Assembly (NCBI GenBank): GCA_963082875.1
Contig: OY720102.1
Location: 14,916,990 to 14,980,989 of the forward strand
From: Corella eumyota
Taxonomy: Eukaryota; Chordata; Ascidiacea; Phlebobranchia; Corellidae
Reading direction: 5' to 3'
DNA length: 64,000 nt
The position numbers and the translations under genes are program-made. This document shows, piece after piece, positions 44,540-57,800 of this stretch (position 1 is the first letter of the stretch; each line of letters starts with the position of its first letter). The notes below the pieces were generated by a model. It was given only the letters and a program-made list of their open reading frames with translations. It was not told where the DNA came from and ran no database searches.

Positions 44540-46500
44540 GCCGTAAAGCGAGTCAGCTATTGTGGCATGCAACGAGGTTTCCCATAACAGCGTTAAAAAT
44601 GTGAAACATTTCAAGATTGTGCCAGTTAAAGTGTGGGGCAACAATCAAAGTAATTTTGTGAACGCTTTTCTGGATGACGGTTCAGATACAAGTATTTGTA
44701 CTGCAAGCCTTGTTAAGAAATTAGAAGGAGACAAAAGAACACACCGAGCTTTATATAGCAAATTAAGTAACTAGTCATGGGAGCCGAGTTGACTCACTGT
44801 ATGTAAAGGAGGTCAAACCGAATCGTTTATTGTCGAAAAGCTTTTGGTACTTGATCATATTGTCAATATAGGTAACAGCATTACAACCAAGAAATTGGCA
44901 AACATGTATCCGCATCTGCGTGACCTGAAGTTTCCTGAACTTAAAACAAAGTCAGTGGAGCTACTTCTGGGAAACAATGTTCACGATGTATTCAGGGTTT
45001 CTGAATGGCGTTACGGCAAAAAGTGCCAGCCTTTCGGACCGCATACGGCGTTGGGTTGGACGTTGTTTGGCTCAGACCTTAACCCAAGAAAATCGTCCCA
45101 ACGAACTAATGTTAACTTTATGCATGAGCCTGAACAAGTATCGACATCATGCAACGAAATTTCAGATGTTTTTGTCGAGCAATTTTCACGACCTTGATTG
45201 TGCGCTAAAGAGCGAAATGTCATTAAACGACAAAAGTACGTTGAAAATTATGAACAAAACAGTTTCGCGAAATGGCTGACACTATGAAATTGGATTACTC
45301 TGGAAAAAGAAATATATTAAACTTTTAAAGAATAGAACAATGACACTTCAAAGGCTACAATCTTTGAAGAAGAAGTTTATTGCTAACCCTAAAACTTTTA
45401 GGCAATATAGGGAAGAAATCGATGAATATGTAAAATAAGGACATGTGACTGTATTGGCTAATAGGAATTGTGTAAACGATATAACGTAGTATATACCACA
45501 CCACTGTACGGGCCCTAAGTTCATTATAGTGTTTTATTGTGCTGCAAACTCTGCGTTGTTTCTTTTAATGACGTTTTATTACAGGGACTTAACTAACAGC
45601 CTCGTGGAAATGCTTTTACGATCTGGTTCCAGAACTACATATTAACACTTGGAATAATTGGCTTAACACTCTTGTTGATTGAGATAACATTAGTATACCC
45701 AGATGTTTTAAACCTTAATATTGATTATGGTTGTATTTAGTTTTATCGCTGAAAGAACTGAATAGCGCAACAACTGCCATTGTGCTGTCAGTTCAACGAC
45801 AATCTTTTCCCGAGTTGATCAATCTACTTCATGACCACCAACTTTTGGACGAGCCTTCACAATTCAAGTCTAAACAACATCTAAATAAATCAAAACAGCT
45901 CAGCACTTTAAGAAAGCTAAGCCCGGTTTTAGTCAAAGGCAATATGTACGTTGGTGGCAGGCTACATAATCTGTCCCTTTAATCACCGAACATCCGATGA
46001 TTCTTCCATCTAACCAGGTTGTAACCGAGCTCATTGTAACAAAGTATCATGGCATGGGCATTCGGAAACAATTCATGTCTTGTCCGACATTGATGGCTGA
46101 GGTGGAACGAATTTTAAACAGCAGACCTCTGGTGCCACTCAGCGACGACTGCAAGGATGAATTGGCATTGACGCCAAGTATGTTGCTGAACAATGGACAA
46201 CGACCTGCCTCCAGACACGTTTGTCAAGGAAGACAGTTACAGACGATCTTGGATGTTCTACTTCTTGTTGATCAATTTTGGGAGCGATTGACAAAGAAGT
46301 ATTTGACTTTGTTACAATTGCGACAAAAATGGCTTCAACCGATGAGGAATTTCACGGTTGGCGACGTGGTCCGTTAATGAGAACGCAAAGAAAGGACTCT
46401 GGCCGAAAGGGATCATCCAGAAGTTAGACAAGAACGAGATGGTGCGCCGTGTCCAGGTGCGCACTGCATATGCTACCTCAACCCGAGACAAAATTTGCCT
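44540..46500 (+). mobile_element. BEL/Pao LTR-element fossil, copy 4
   Basis: Same order of parts as copy 2: protease-like (44,562-44,774), A17-type region (44,844-45,197), start of reverse transcriptase (about 45,450-45,640), integrase zinc-binding region (about 45,731-45,982) and C-terminal region (45,997-46,377). It keeps about 150 bp before the GRLHN motif (LLHDHQLLDEPSQFKSKQ) that copies 2 and 3 have lost, so it is the least reduced copy. Still broken, with many breaks. Confidence 0.8.
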
Positions 46501-48154
46501 TCTAGAAGGGGTCGCATAAATTTGAATTTTCTATGTTGTTTGTGTTTACGCCTGCCTCACAGTTTTCTTCTTTACACATTTTAAAAAATAAAATATTTAA
46601 AAAATTAACATATATATTTATCTTAACAACCGGTTAAAACTTTTTTAACTATTATACTTTTCGCCAAATTTCATTTTAAATATCGGTAAAATATGTTCTT
46701 GCGTTAAAGGTATAGGCGGGCTTAACGCTGCAGGCTCCCCGCAGTTTAATAAAAAATTTCGCAGGCCGAAAGCTATTAGTCGTAAAATTTTGCAGGCCAA
46801 AAGCACCCGTCTTTAATCCGTTTATAAAAAGGTTTTTGAGACAAAAATCTTCAAAAAAAATAATATTCTAAAAACTAACATATGTCATTAACGTAACAAC
46901 CAATAAAAACGTTTATATATACTGTACTTTATGCAAAATTTTTATTTTAAATATCGGTAAAATATGGTCTTACGCTGACTTTATACACGGGAATTTCATC
47001 GCCGACTCCCCGCCGTTTTTTTTTGCGGGACGAACCTTCTGGCAACTCTTTAAACGTTTTATTTTTTGTGTCTTAGTATATAAATTTATATACATTAACA
47101 CGGGCAATAACCAATAACATATTTATGCACACTCTTCAGTGTAAAAAATGATAAATTAATGCTTTTTCTTCAAATATTGTTTGGAAATACGGCTCTATTT
47201 CGCAAAATACGTGATATCATAATGCATCGTCTTGCGTCACCTAAAAGCGCGCGCTTTCAAATTATTTTTTTATAGGTTTTAGTTTGTAAAATTAAAAAAT
47301 AAATTGACACGGGAAAAGAAAGATAACATGTTCTTGCACATTATTCTTTAAAAAAATATTAATTTACTGCTTATTTTATTTCAAATACTGTCTAAAAAAC
47401 TGTATAAAACTACGCGAAAATAAAATTTTTCGCGGTAATTAAAATGCAAAAACCCCGCTGTTCTAAAAAAAATCTTCGGGCTGAAGTGTCTGGTTACCTT
47501 TTTGGTCAGTTCGCTGGACGTAAAAACTCATAAAAAAGTAAGGCCGAAGTAAGGTTTAACATACAATTAGACTTTCGCTTCCATACTTAATTTGTTGATT
47601 ATATACTTTGTAGTTTGTGTTTCGTATCATATAGTTTGTGTCGCATTTTTGTTTTAATAAAGAATGGCCTTCTTATCGATGCCCATCTTTACAGCGTACT
47701 CTATTGGGGTTTAATAATTGTTTAAGTCATAGTAGGAGTTTATTAGATCCTACATTATTCAAGATATAAACTGCAGTCAACTAATCAAAAATTTTGCGCC
47801 AGACTCATCCCGCGGTGCTGCGATTTTTTAAAATTATTCCTCCTTTCTAGTTATATAGCCCATGAACCACCTCTGTTATCTACACTTCAAAAATAAAATA
47901 TAATCTGACAACAACCTTACGTTAAAATAAAATTAAAATTTACGACCCTGAGCCCCACTGTTTAAAAATAAGTTTTGTTTATAAATTCTGGTATTTTTTC
48001 GTACAGTTATTCTATAACTATCTTAACCACTTCAGCCTAGCAATCAAAATGCGATCCCAGCAAAAGAACACTCGTTTATAAATGCTGATTTGAAACAGGT
48101 AGAAAAAGGCAATCTTTAAATTAAGGAGAATTAGTCACAAGTTTTTTTTGAATA
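46501..48154. repeat. Non-coding tail of the fossil segment, copy 4
   Basis: Equivalent to 1180-2798, with two 31-bp units at 46,757-46,801. No gene seen. Confidence 0.6.
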
Positions 48155-48412
48155 TATCTTTATCCTCGATGTGGGAAGGTCGATTGCGCGAAATAAACAT
48201 AGAGTTACCCAGTTTCGAGTTGCATTTAGCAGTTTGGGATAATATATATTATAATTGCCCGGTAGTTATGCTGCTGAATAAGTGCTGGCTCAGCAGAAGT
48301 TTATACCGTTTATAGCACTTTACTCGAGGGCGCTACAGCATAAGAGCAGTGGGGATTGAACCCACGACCTCTTGGTGGTGTAGCAAATGTTCTTACCACT
48401 ACACCACGCTGC
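48155..48412 (-). mobile_element. tRNA-derived SINE, full length
   Basis: Tail TCCTCGATGTGGGAAGG and head CACTACACCACGCTGCC on +. Orthologous to 2799-3053. Confidence 0.8.
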
Positions 48413-49315
48413 CAAATGTTTAATAATTACCAATAATTATTATTTTTTTAAATTAATTAAACCCCCCCCCCAAAAAAAATTGTCCTGTTGCTAGGACATC
48501 GAACTAAAATTAAAAGCAACAAAATGTAAATAATTTAAAAACCAAACCAACTTTTAAATAACGAAATTTTAAGTTAAATTTATTACATTTTAAAGCAGTT
48601 AGTTATCCCATACCAAACAACTTGGTAGTTTACATTAAACTGAGTATTGTCAACATGGTGGTGTCAGCTAAATATGACGCAAAACCTGATGACGAATATT
48701 TATTTAAATTGTAAGCGAATATGTTATAAGGTTGTTGAACTTGGTTAATCATTTATAATATCGATAAATGAAACTCGGTAAATACAGCTAGGACAAATAT
48801 TGATGGCTGAATAACAGGAAGTTCTATTGATGGCTGAATAACATATACGATCACCATTTTGATCGGCACATACCTTTAATAAATTGCATTTTCGAAAAAT
48901 AATCTAAAAAAATAGATGATATCAATTTTATAGATTTCTAAAATTTTAAAAGAAGTAACAAAAACAAAATATATTTCAGAAATATAAAACAATAATAATT
49001 TCTCATAAAATATGGAGTAACTATAAAGTAAGGGAATACAAAATCTTAAAAGTAATAAAAACTGTAAAATTAACATTATTTAAATTTCTGTTTAGTTGAT
49101 ATAAATTAGAAAATAAAAACAGCAAGAATGGCAACAAATAATTTAGGAACTAAAATAACTCACTAGTATAATATTAAAAATGACTTTAAAAAAATTTTGG
49201 CAAAAAATTATAAAAAAAATTTCACTAATAAATATTTAATAAAATTAAAATATTGTCATGATAAAATTTTTTAAACTTATAAATGTTTAACATAATTTAA
49301 ATATTTTTTTTTAAT
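48413..49315. other. AT-rich spacer with a deletion relative to the other units
   Basis: Matches 3,054-4,987 except that the 55-bp array and most of the hAT MITE are missing; only the MITE end GATCACCATTTTGATCGGCA remains near 48,850. No gene seen. Confidence 0.6.
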
Positions 49316-49528
49316 TTAAAGTTTCGTTTTATTAACTATCGCTTCACTTTCTTCACAATTATTCGCTTTAATGCTCATGTGCGGTGAACCACGCAGAAGA
49401 GAAATTTGAGTCAACAAAAAGAAAAAAGAACCTGAAATTAGAAAAAAGTTTTCGTAAAAACTAAAAAAATAAATTAAACCAAGTTTAAAAATCAAACTAT
49501 ATAAACCAATAAAATATTATTTAAAAAA

Positions 49529-49773
49529 ACTTGGCTTTGCTGCATGAGGTCCTGGGTTCGATTCCCACTGCTCTTGAGCTGTAACTTTATTAAGTAAGGT
49601 GCTATAAACGATATAAACTCCTGCTAAGCCAGCACTTAATCAGCAGCTTAATTATCGACAATTATAATCTATAATATCCCAAACTGGCACAGGCAACTCG
49701 AGACTGGGTCAGGGTAACAAATATACCTCCATGTTCAGGTCGTAAAGTCGACCTTCCTACATCGAGGATAAAC
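49529..49773 (+). mobile_element. tRNA-derived SINE, 5'-truncated
   Basis: B box GGGTTCGATTCCCACTGCT intact, tail ACATCGAGGATAAA. Orthologous to 5180-5405. Confidence 0.75.
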
Positions 49774-50383
49774 AATTATAAAGAAAAAAAAAACTTACTA
49801 GCCAAGTAAAATCCTGGGTAAACGATGTACAGTGCTTCCCTGAAACCTAAAACTTTGATCATAGGTGGTACTATAAGAGGGGCATTCCCTCCAATATTAT
49901 TGATTACAAAAATAAACATAGCGATCGCTGTCGCGCGTGACTGGGCAGGAAAGAGTTCAACCAAAACAGCGAACAAAACTCCGAACCACATTTCCGCTGT
50001 GTTTTAAATAAAATTTGATTACAATAAAGTCATCTCAAAACTGGGTCGGGGTAACTGTTCTCTTAAAAAAATATGAAACTATTTACCGAATAAATAAGCT
50101 CCAAAGAGCGAAATAAAAGCATAAGGCGAAGAAAAGTAAAGAGTTCCCGCCGCTAGAGGGCAGGCTATTGCTTGACTAACGACCAAAACCCACAATCTTG
50201 TTCGTACACCTAAAAAATTTGATTTGAAATTAAACCCAAAAAATGGAATATTTCTAAATACAAATCTACAAAATTTGTGTTATATTAATAACACCGCCAA
50301 TTTACATATAATGGGACATTTATATTAACCCCCTTACACCCCATCCCTTCTCTGAAAATAAAACTGTTTTATTGTACTTATTT

Positions 50384-50637
50384 ATCTTTAACGTGGGAAG
50401 GTCGAATGCACAACCTAAACATAGAGTAACATCAGCTACCCCGACCCGGTCTCAAGTTGACAGTTTGGAATATTATAATTGCTCAATAATTAAGCTGCTG
50501 ATTAAGTGCTGGCTCAGCAGAAGTTAATATAGTTTATAGCGCCTTACTCATGGGTGCTACAGCATAAAAGCAGTGGGGATCGAACAACAGAACTTATGTA
50601 GTAAAGACAAGGGTTTTGACCACTACACCATGCTGCC
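50384..50637 (-). mobile_element. tRNA-derived SINE
   Basis: Orthologous to 6021-6275 and 32,128-32,384. Confidence 0.72.
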
Positions 50638-50936
50638 AACCTTCAATTTATGTCAAAATTTTCAGATAATGCCGTTTTCAAAACTATTTTAGAAAAATGT
50701 CCATTCAGTAAAATCGATTTTTAATAATATGATCAAAATAAAGATTACCGTATTTAGAAGCGAGTAAATCGGACAAAATTCCACCAGTGATTATCCCAAT
50801 CGTTCCACCAACGATGGAAGTTAAACTCATCCACAACCCCACCTCTGTGCCGGGGTAATATTGATCAAAATATAACTGACTGTTGTAAGACCAACAAAAA
50901 CTTGCTGAAAATATTAAAATTTGATTTAGATTTTGT

Positions 50937-51305
50937 TCTCGATGTGGGAAGGTCGACTTCATGACCTGAACATAGATGAATATTTGTTACCCCGACCCAG
51001 TCCTGAGTTACCTTTAGCAGTTTGGGATATTATTATTTTTTTTGTATATATCTTTATCCTCGATGTGGGAAAGTCGAATGCGCGACTTAAACATAGAATA
51101 ACACAAGCTACTCCGACCCAGTCTCGAGTTGCCATTGGCAGTTTGAGATATTATAGATTATAATTGCACGATAATTAAGCTGCTGATTAAGTACTGGCTC
51201 AGCAGGAGTTTATAGCTCCTTACTCAAAAGCACTACAGCACGAGAGCAGAAGGGTTCGAACCAAAGACCTCATGTAGTAAAGCAAAGTGATTTGACCACT
51301 ACAGT
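50937..51305 (-). mobile_element. One SINE tail and one near-complete SINE
   Basis: Tails at about 50,937 and 51,055; the second continues to the head near 51,300. A reduced version of the cluster at 6577-7075. Confidence 0.68.
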
Positions 51306-51642
51306 ATGTAGGGTGAGGTTTAAAGTTTGATTCCCAGTAGCGGCATGTTGAAGCACCGACTAAGGATTTTATTGCATAAATATAAAACTCACCAGAATGT
51401 CTGAATGAAGCCCCAACCAGTAACAATAAGATAGTTGGAGATTTGATAAATAATTTGAAAGTTGTCAAAATTGATTTCAACACCGACTGCTTTTCTAAAT
51501 AATAAAATTTATAGTCAGGTTTATAAATAGCTTAGTTAAAAATATAGTTTGCAAAATAGGCCAAATAACTTTTAAACATTTCCCCAAAAAAATAAGAAAT
51601 TTTACGGCAGACTTAAAAAATACAATTCTTATAATGAAAACG

Positions 51643-51750
51643 GCAGGATGGTGTAGTGGTAAGAACACTGAGTCGAGACTGAGTCGGGGTAACTAATGTT
51701 ACTCTATGTTTAGGTCATGAGATCGACTTTCCCACATCGAGGATAAATAA
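51643..51750 (+). mobile_element. SINE with large internal deletion
   Basis: GGCAGGATGGTGTAGTGG head start joined to the tail (TTACTCTATGTTTAGG, CCCACATCGAGGATAAA). Orthologous to 7410-7687. Confidence 0.7.
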
Positions 51751-52045
51751 ATCCAAAAAACAGTTTTATTTATTAAACATTTTATCAAAAGTATTAAATA
51801 CCAAAGTCTAACTCATATTTGTTATTCTCTTCAGCTTGTTCTATAATTTTACGTTCTGGTTCTTTGACAGAGAAATATAAAATAATCGCCATAATTATGC
51901 CTGGAGCTCCAGCTATAAAGTAACACCAATGCCAGCTCTAAGAAAAAATTAACAAAAGATTGGTTAAAAATTAATTTAAATTAATTTTGTTTTTTTAGAG
52001 GTTAATTTGATAGAAAAACCTAAAAATAAATCGTTTAAAAAAAAG

Positions 52046-52134
52046 GTAGGCTACTACGTTATGAGAGTAGTAGGAATCGTACCCAGGTTCTCATGTAGTA
52101 AAGCCAAGTGTTCTGACTACTACACCATACTGCC
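52046..52134 (-). mobile_element. SINE head fragment
   Basis: Orthologous to 7987-8072. Confidence 0.62.
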
Positions 52135-52404
52135 GGTCAAAAATATTTAAAAAATTTTCACCATTCCAAGAATGTTGGCGTCAGTCACATAATTTCCAAC
52201 AGCAAATGCCAAACCATATCCAAAATAAATCCCAAAGTTGAAAAAACTCATCGCAAAAGCTCGAACTTTCTGTGAGAAAATGTCGGCCACCAAACTTGAG
52301 GTAAGAGGAGTACAGGCCGACTCTCTGAGAAAAAAAGTTTTAGGTTTTTAAGAGAATTTATTATACATACAAAACAAAAAAATATGATGTTATTAAGGTT
52401 TGTT

Positions 52405-52535
52405 AAGACCCTATAGCATAAGAGCAGTGGGAATTGAACTCAGAACCTCATGTAGTGATGCCAAGTGCTCTTACCACTACACCATGCTTCACCCGCAAAT
52501 TTAGTAATGACGCTAAGTGACGTTCTTGTTCGCTA
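52405..52535 (-). repeat. Single 130-bp SINE-head unit
   Basis: One unit of the family at 8341-8860, next to the transporter/DHHC breakpoint. Confidence 0.75.
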
Positions 52536-53027
52536 ATGACGTTTAAATAACGCGATTGTTAACTTAACGAGTTTTGTGATGCTGCCCCTTGTCAAAAACT
52601 GCCCAACTTTAAAGGGGGGTAATGTTTGATTATAAGAAAAACGGTGTTTTTAACGTAATGTCAGTTAATTGTTACTCAACTTACAATGGACAATGGTGGT
52701 CCATTCTTCTAATACAACGGCGACATATTTTGCAGTGGTGAGCTCTCGGGGGTCGGTAACTTTCGCACTGCTGGCACACAGTCCAATCCTGGCTGCTGCT
52801 AGACTAAAATATTAATTCCTCTTTAGTTTCAGTGACTTTAAATAAAGAATTATAAGCAGAGCTGAATCTAGCCATGAGAACAACATGAACAAAAATAAAT
52901 TAATTTAAACTAGGCATGATACAGTTTTAATGCAGAATTTTCTTTTAAATAATAAAAAACTTTTGTAATACTTAATTTTAGTGACGTCAATATTACAAAA
53001 AACATAAAACGCATATGAACTTCTGAT

Positions 53028-53180
53028 AAGCCAACACTTAATCAGCAGCTTAATTATTAAGAAATTATATTCTATAATATCCCAAACTACTAAAGTCAAC
53101 TCGAGACCGGGTCACAGTAACAGTTGTTAATGTTTTGGCTGTAAAGTCGACTTTCCCACATCGAGGATAAAGATATATAA
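53028..53180 (+). mobile_element. SINE tail fragment
   Basis: Orthologous to 9338-9497, in the DHHC intron. Confidence 0.7.
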
Positions 53181-53489
53181 AAATAATTAACGGTGAAGTT
53201 AATTTTATTGAATATTTTAAATACGAAAAAATTTAACCTGATCTTTAGAGTTCATTCTGACATCAGAGAAATCGAGGCCTCAGATTGGTAGAGGAACAAT
53301 GCCAGGATCAGAAAACACAGATCTACTATGGGCAAACAACAATGCTAAAACAACCATGTTGAACATTACAGCATGAAATGGGCCCCATAAACTAAAAAAT
53401 TAATGTTTTTTTATTATTACAGTGAATGGGACAACCTGTATAAACTTTATTTTTGAAATTTAAGTTGAACAACATTATTTTTTTGTTTA

Positions 53490-53730
53490 TTTATTTATCC
53501 TCGATGTGGGAAGGTCGAATACGCGACCTAAACATAGAGTAACATTAGTTACCCCGACCCATTATCGAGTTGCCTGTGGCAGTTTGGGATATTATAGATT
53601 ATAATTGTCCGATATTTATGCTACTGATTAAGTGCTGGCTCAGCAGAAGTTTATACCGTTTACAGCACTCACTTAAGAACGCTACAGAATGAGATCAGTT
53701 GAGATTGAACCCAGGACTTCTTGTAGTGAA
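53490..53730 (-). mobile_element. tRNA-derived SINE
   Basis: Orthologous to 9807-10,045. Confidence 0.7.
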
Positions 53731-54052
53731 CATTGTACTTAAAATTAGTTTTTTCCTTTTACAATAAAAGTATTTACGTGATTCGAAAAATGACAAAAAA
53801 ATTAAAACATAAATTATAATATTTATATTTTAAAAAAATCCAATTTATTAATAAGCAATACAAACCAACCTTCCAGATAGTGATGTCATAACAATGTGTT
53901 GTATGATCACATAATCAGCATAAATCACTAAAAAGTACGTGAAAATAACACAAAAAATACCACATGGGTCTTTATGGAACACCATTACATGAGTTTTCTG
54001 AAAAAAATACAATTTTATTAAAAGTTTTACCCAATCAAGATCGCATTTTTTT

Positions 54053-54300
54053 GTATATATCTTTATCCTCAATGTGGTAAGGTCGAATGCGCGACTTAAT
54101 CATAGAGTAACATCAGCTAATCCGACCCAGTCTCGAGTTGCCTGTTGCCTGTGACAGTTTGGGATATTATAGATTATAATTGCCCGATAATTATCAGATT
54201 ATGCTGCTGATTAAGCGCTGGCTCAACAGAAGTTTATAGCAGCTTACCTAAAGGGCGCTACAGCATGATAGCAGTGGGGATTAAACCTAGGACTTCATGT
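54053..54300 (-). mobile_element. tRNA-derived SINE
   Basis: Orthologous to 10,366-10,600, with a short duplicated GTTGCCT. Confidence 0.7.
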
Positions 54301-54868
54301 TCTCTGCGCATATCGAGCATTAACATTTTTAAGACACCAATAAACAAGATTTTTTATTTAGTACTAAAATGAATGCGGAACAGACGGAACATACAAGGAA
54401 AGATTAGCGTAAGGTTATAGAAATTCCGCCCTTTCCGCATTCATAAACTTGACGGACGACCCTATTAAAGCTCTAAGCTTTAAAGTGTTTATTTACTTTG
54501 CTACGTTAACAAATTTCTTTATTTCAGAATAAATTCTAAAAACTTGCAAAAAAATTATTAAAAATCGAGAATTTCGTTTACGGAAATAATTAACAGAAAG
54601 AAACGTGGAATCCCAGCGCTTCCAACTTTTTTAACATCATTAACATAAAAAGTATCTGCTCATACTCTTTGAAAATTTAAAAAACGACTTTTAACCTAAA
54701 TTTAGGTAGAGCTGACATTTAGGAAAGATATATAACATATTTAGAGCATGAGATTTTCTTAAAATAGCATTTCAAGGCACAAGATTTTAGTAAAAGGTTA
54801 TTAAAAAGTCAACTCAGGACATGAGTTCTTTTTTCATAATGATGCACACTATAAGGCTAATAATAAAG
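54301..54868. other. Spacer, no gene seen
   Basis: Equivalent to 10,601-11,149. Confidence 0.5.
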
Positions 54869-57800
54869 ATGCTACAACATGCCATCAGTGGGAATCAAAC
54901 TACGGACCTCACGTTTTTACCTTAGGATACTATTACATGCCATCAGTGGGAATCAAACTAAGGACCTCAGGTTCTTACTTAAAGATACTACAACATGCTA
55001 TCAGTGGGGTTCAAACTAAGGACCTCAGGTTCTACTTAAAGATGCTACAACATGCTATCAGTGGGGTTCAAACTAAGGACCTCAGGTTCTTACTTAAAGA
55101 TACTACAACATGCTATCAGTGGGGTTCAAACTAAGGACCTCAGGTTCTTACTTAAAGATCCTACAACATGCTATCAGTGGGGTTGAAACTAAGGACCTCA
55201 GGTTCTACTTAAAGATGCTACAACATGCCATCAATGGGAATCAAACTAAGGACCTCAGGTTCTTACTTTAAGATTATACAACATGCTATCAGTGAGGTTG
55301 AAACTAAGGACCTCAGGTTCTTACTTAAAGATGCTACAACATGCCATCAGTGGGAATTAAACTAAGGACCTCAGGTTCTTACTTAAAGATCCTACAACAT
55401 GCCATCAGTGGGGTTAAAACTAAGGACCTCAGGTTCTACTTAAAGATGCTACAACATGCCATCAGTGGGAATCAAACTAAGGACCTCAGGTTCTTACTTT
55501 AAGATTATACAACATGCTATCAGTAGGGTTGAAACTAAGGACCTCAGGTTCATACTTAAAGATGCTACAACATGTCATCAGTGGGAATCAAACCAAGGAC
55601 CTCAGGTTCTTACTTTAAGATTATACAACATGCTATCAGTGGGGTTGAAACTAAGGACCTCAGGTTCTTACTTAATGATGCTACAACATGCCATCAATGG
55701 GAATCAAACTAAGGACCTCAGGTTCTTACTTTAAGATTATACAACATGCTATCAGTGAGGTTGAAACTAAGGACCTCAGGTTCTTACTTAAAGATGCTAC
55801 AACATGCCATCAGTGGGAATTAAACTAAGGACCTCAGGTTCTTACTTAAAGATCCTACAACATGCCATCAGTGGGGTTAAAACTAAGGACCTCAGGTTCT
55901 ACTTAAAGATGCTACAACATGCCATCAGTGGGAATCAAACTAAGGACCTCAGGTTCTTACTTTAAGATTATACAACATGCTATCAGTAGGGTTGAAACTA
56001 AGGACCTAAGGTTCATACTTAAAGATGCTACAACATGTCATCAGTGGGAATCAAACCAAGGACCTCAGGTTCTTACTTTAAGATTATACAACATGCTATC
56101 AGTGGGGTTGAAACTAAGGACCTCAGGTTCTTACTTAATGATGCTACAACATGCCATCAGTGGGAATCAAACTAAGGACCTCAGGTTCTTACTTAAAGAT
56201 CCTACAACATGCCATCAGTGGGAATTAAACTAAGGACCTCAGGTTCTTACTTAAAGATACTGCAACATGCCATCAGTGAAAATCAAACCCAGGATCTCAA
56301 GTTCTTACTTTAAGATCCTACAACATGCCATCAGTGGGAATTAAACTAAGGACCTCAGGTTCTACTTAAAGATGCTACAACATGCCATCAGTGGGAATCA
56401 AACTAAGAGCCTCAGGTTCTTACTTAAAGATACTACAACATGCTATCAGTGGGAATCAAACTAAGAGCCTCAGGTTCTTACTTAAAGATCCTACAACATG
56501 CCATTAGTGGGAATTAAACTAAGGACCTAAGGTTCTTACTTAAAGATCCTACAACATGCCAGCAGTGGGAATCAAACTAAGGACCTCAGGTTCTTACTTA
56601 AAGATTCTACAACATGCCAGCAGTGGAAATCAAACCCAGGATCTCAGGTTCTTTCTTAAAGATTCTACAACATGCCATCAGTGGGAATCAAACTAAGGAC
56701 CTCAGGTTCTTACTTAAAGATTCTACAACATGCCAGCAGTGGAAATCAAACCCAGGATCTCAGATTCTTACTTAAAGATTCTACAACATGCCATCAGTGG
56801 GAATCAAACTAAGGACCTCAGGTTCTTACTTAAAGATCCTACAACATGCCATCAGTGGGAATCAAACTAAGGACCTCAGGTTCTTACTTAAAGATCCTAC
56901 AACATGCCATCAGTAGAAATTAAACTAAGGACCTTAGGTTCTTACTTAAAGATCCTACAACATGCCAGCAGTGGGAATCAAACTAAGGACCTCAGGTTCT
57001 TTCTTAAAGATGCTACAACATGCCATCAGTGGGGTTCAAACTAAGGACCTCAGGTTCTTACTTAAAGATTCTACAACATGCCAGCAGTGGAAATCAAACC
57101 TAGGATCTCAGGTTCTTACTTAAAGATCCTACAACATGCCATCAGTGGGAATCAAACTAAGGACCTCAGGTTCTTACTTAAAGATCCTACAACATGCCAT
57201 CAGTGGAAATTAAACTAAGGACTTTAGGTTCTTACTTAAAGATCCTACAACATGCCATCAGTGGAAATTAAACTAAGGACCTTAGGTTCTTACTTAAAGA
57301 TGCTACAACATGCCAGCAGTGGGGTTCAAACTAAGGACTTCAGGTTCTACTTAAAGATGCTACAACATGCCATCAGTGGGAATTAAACTAAGGACCTCAG
57401 GTTCTACTTAAAGATCCTACAACATGCCATCAGTGGGAATTAAACATAGGACCTTAGGTTCTTACTTAAAGATGCTACAACATGCCATCAGTGGGGTTCA
57501 AACTAAGGACCTCAGGTTCTTACTTAAAGATCCTACAACATGCCATCAGTGGGAATCAAACTAAGGACCTCAGGTTCTACTTAAAGATGCTACAACATGC
57601 CATCAGTGGGAATTAAACTAAGGACCTCAGGTTCTACTTAAAGATCCTACAACATGCCATCAGTGAGAATTAAACTTAGGACCTTAGGTTCTTACTTTAA
57701 GATGCTACAACATGCCATCAGTGGGGTTCAAACTAAAGACCTCAGGTTCTTACTTAAAGATCCTACAACATGCCATCAGTGGGAATCAAACTAAGGACCT

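Larger units (their letters stand above)
49316..52324 (-). pseudogene. Spinster-like MFS transporter, 5'-truncated copy 3
   Basis: Seven exons: 52162-52324, 51802-51937, 51393-51494, 50749-50904, 50087-50209, 49799-49996 and 49316-49431. The same exons as copy 1, with open frames and intact splice sites. The first three exons are absent and replaced by a DHHC gene fragment beyond about 52,505, with the breakpoint in the same SINE head as copy 1. The shared breakpoint indicates that copies 1 and 3 descend from one rearranged ancestor, while copy 2 keeps the original order. Confidence 0.8.
52685..53985 (-). pseudogene. DHHC palmitoyltransferase 5' fragment, copy 2
   Basis: Exons 53870-53985 (ATG at 53,985), 53238-53391 and 52685-52803, as in copy 1. 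Differences: an in-frame TGA in exon 2 (PLPI-stop-GLDF, where copy 1 has AGA) and a G-to-T change in the last exon base before the donor, which turns the Trp after DHHCP into the start of a different codon. The exons after the zinc finger are missing. Non-functional as a palmitoyltransferase. Confidence 0.85.
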
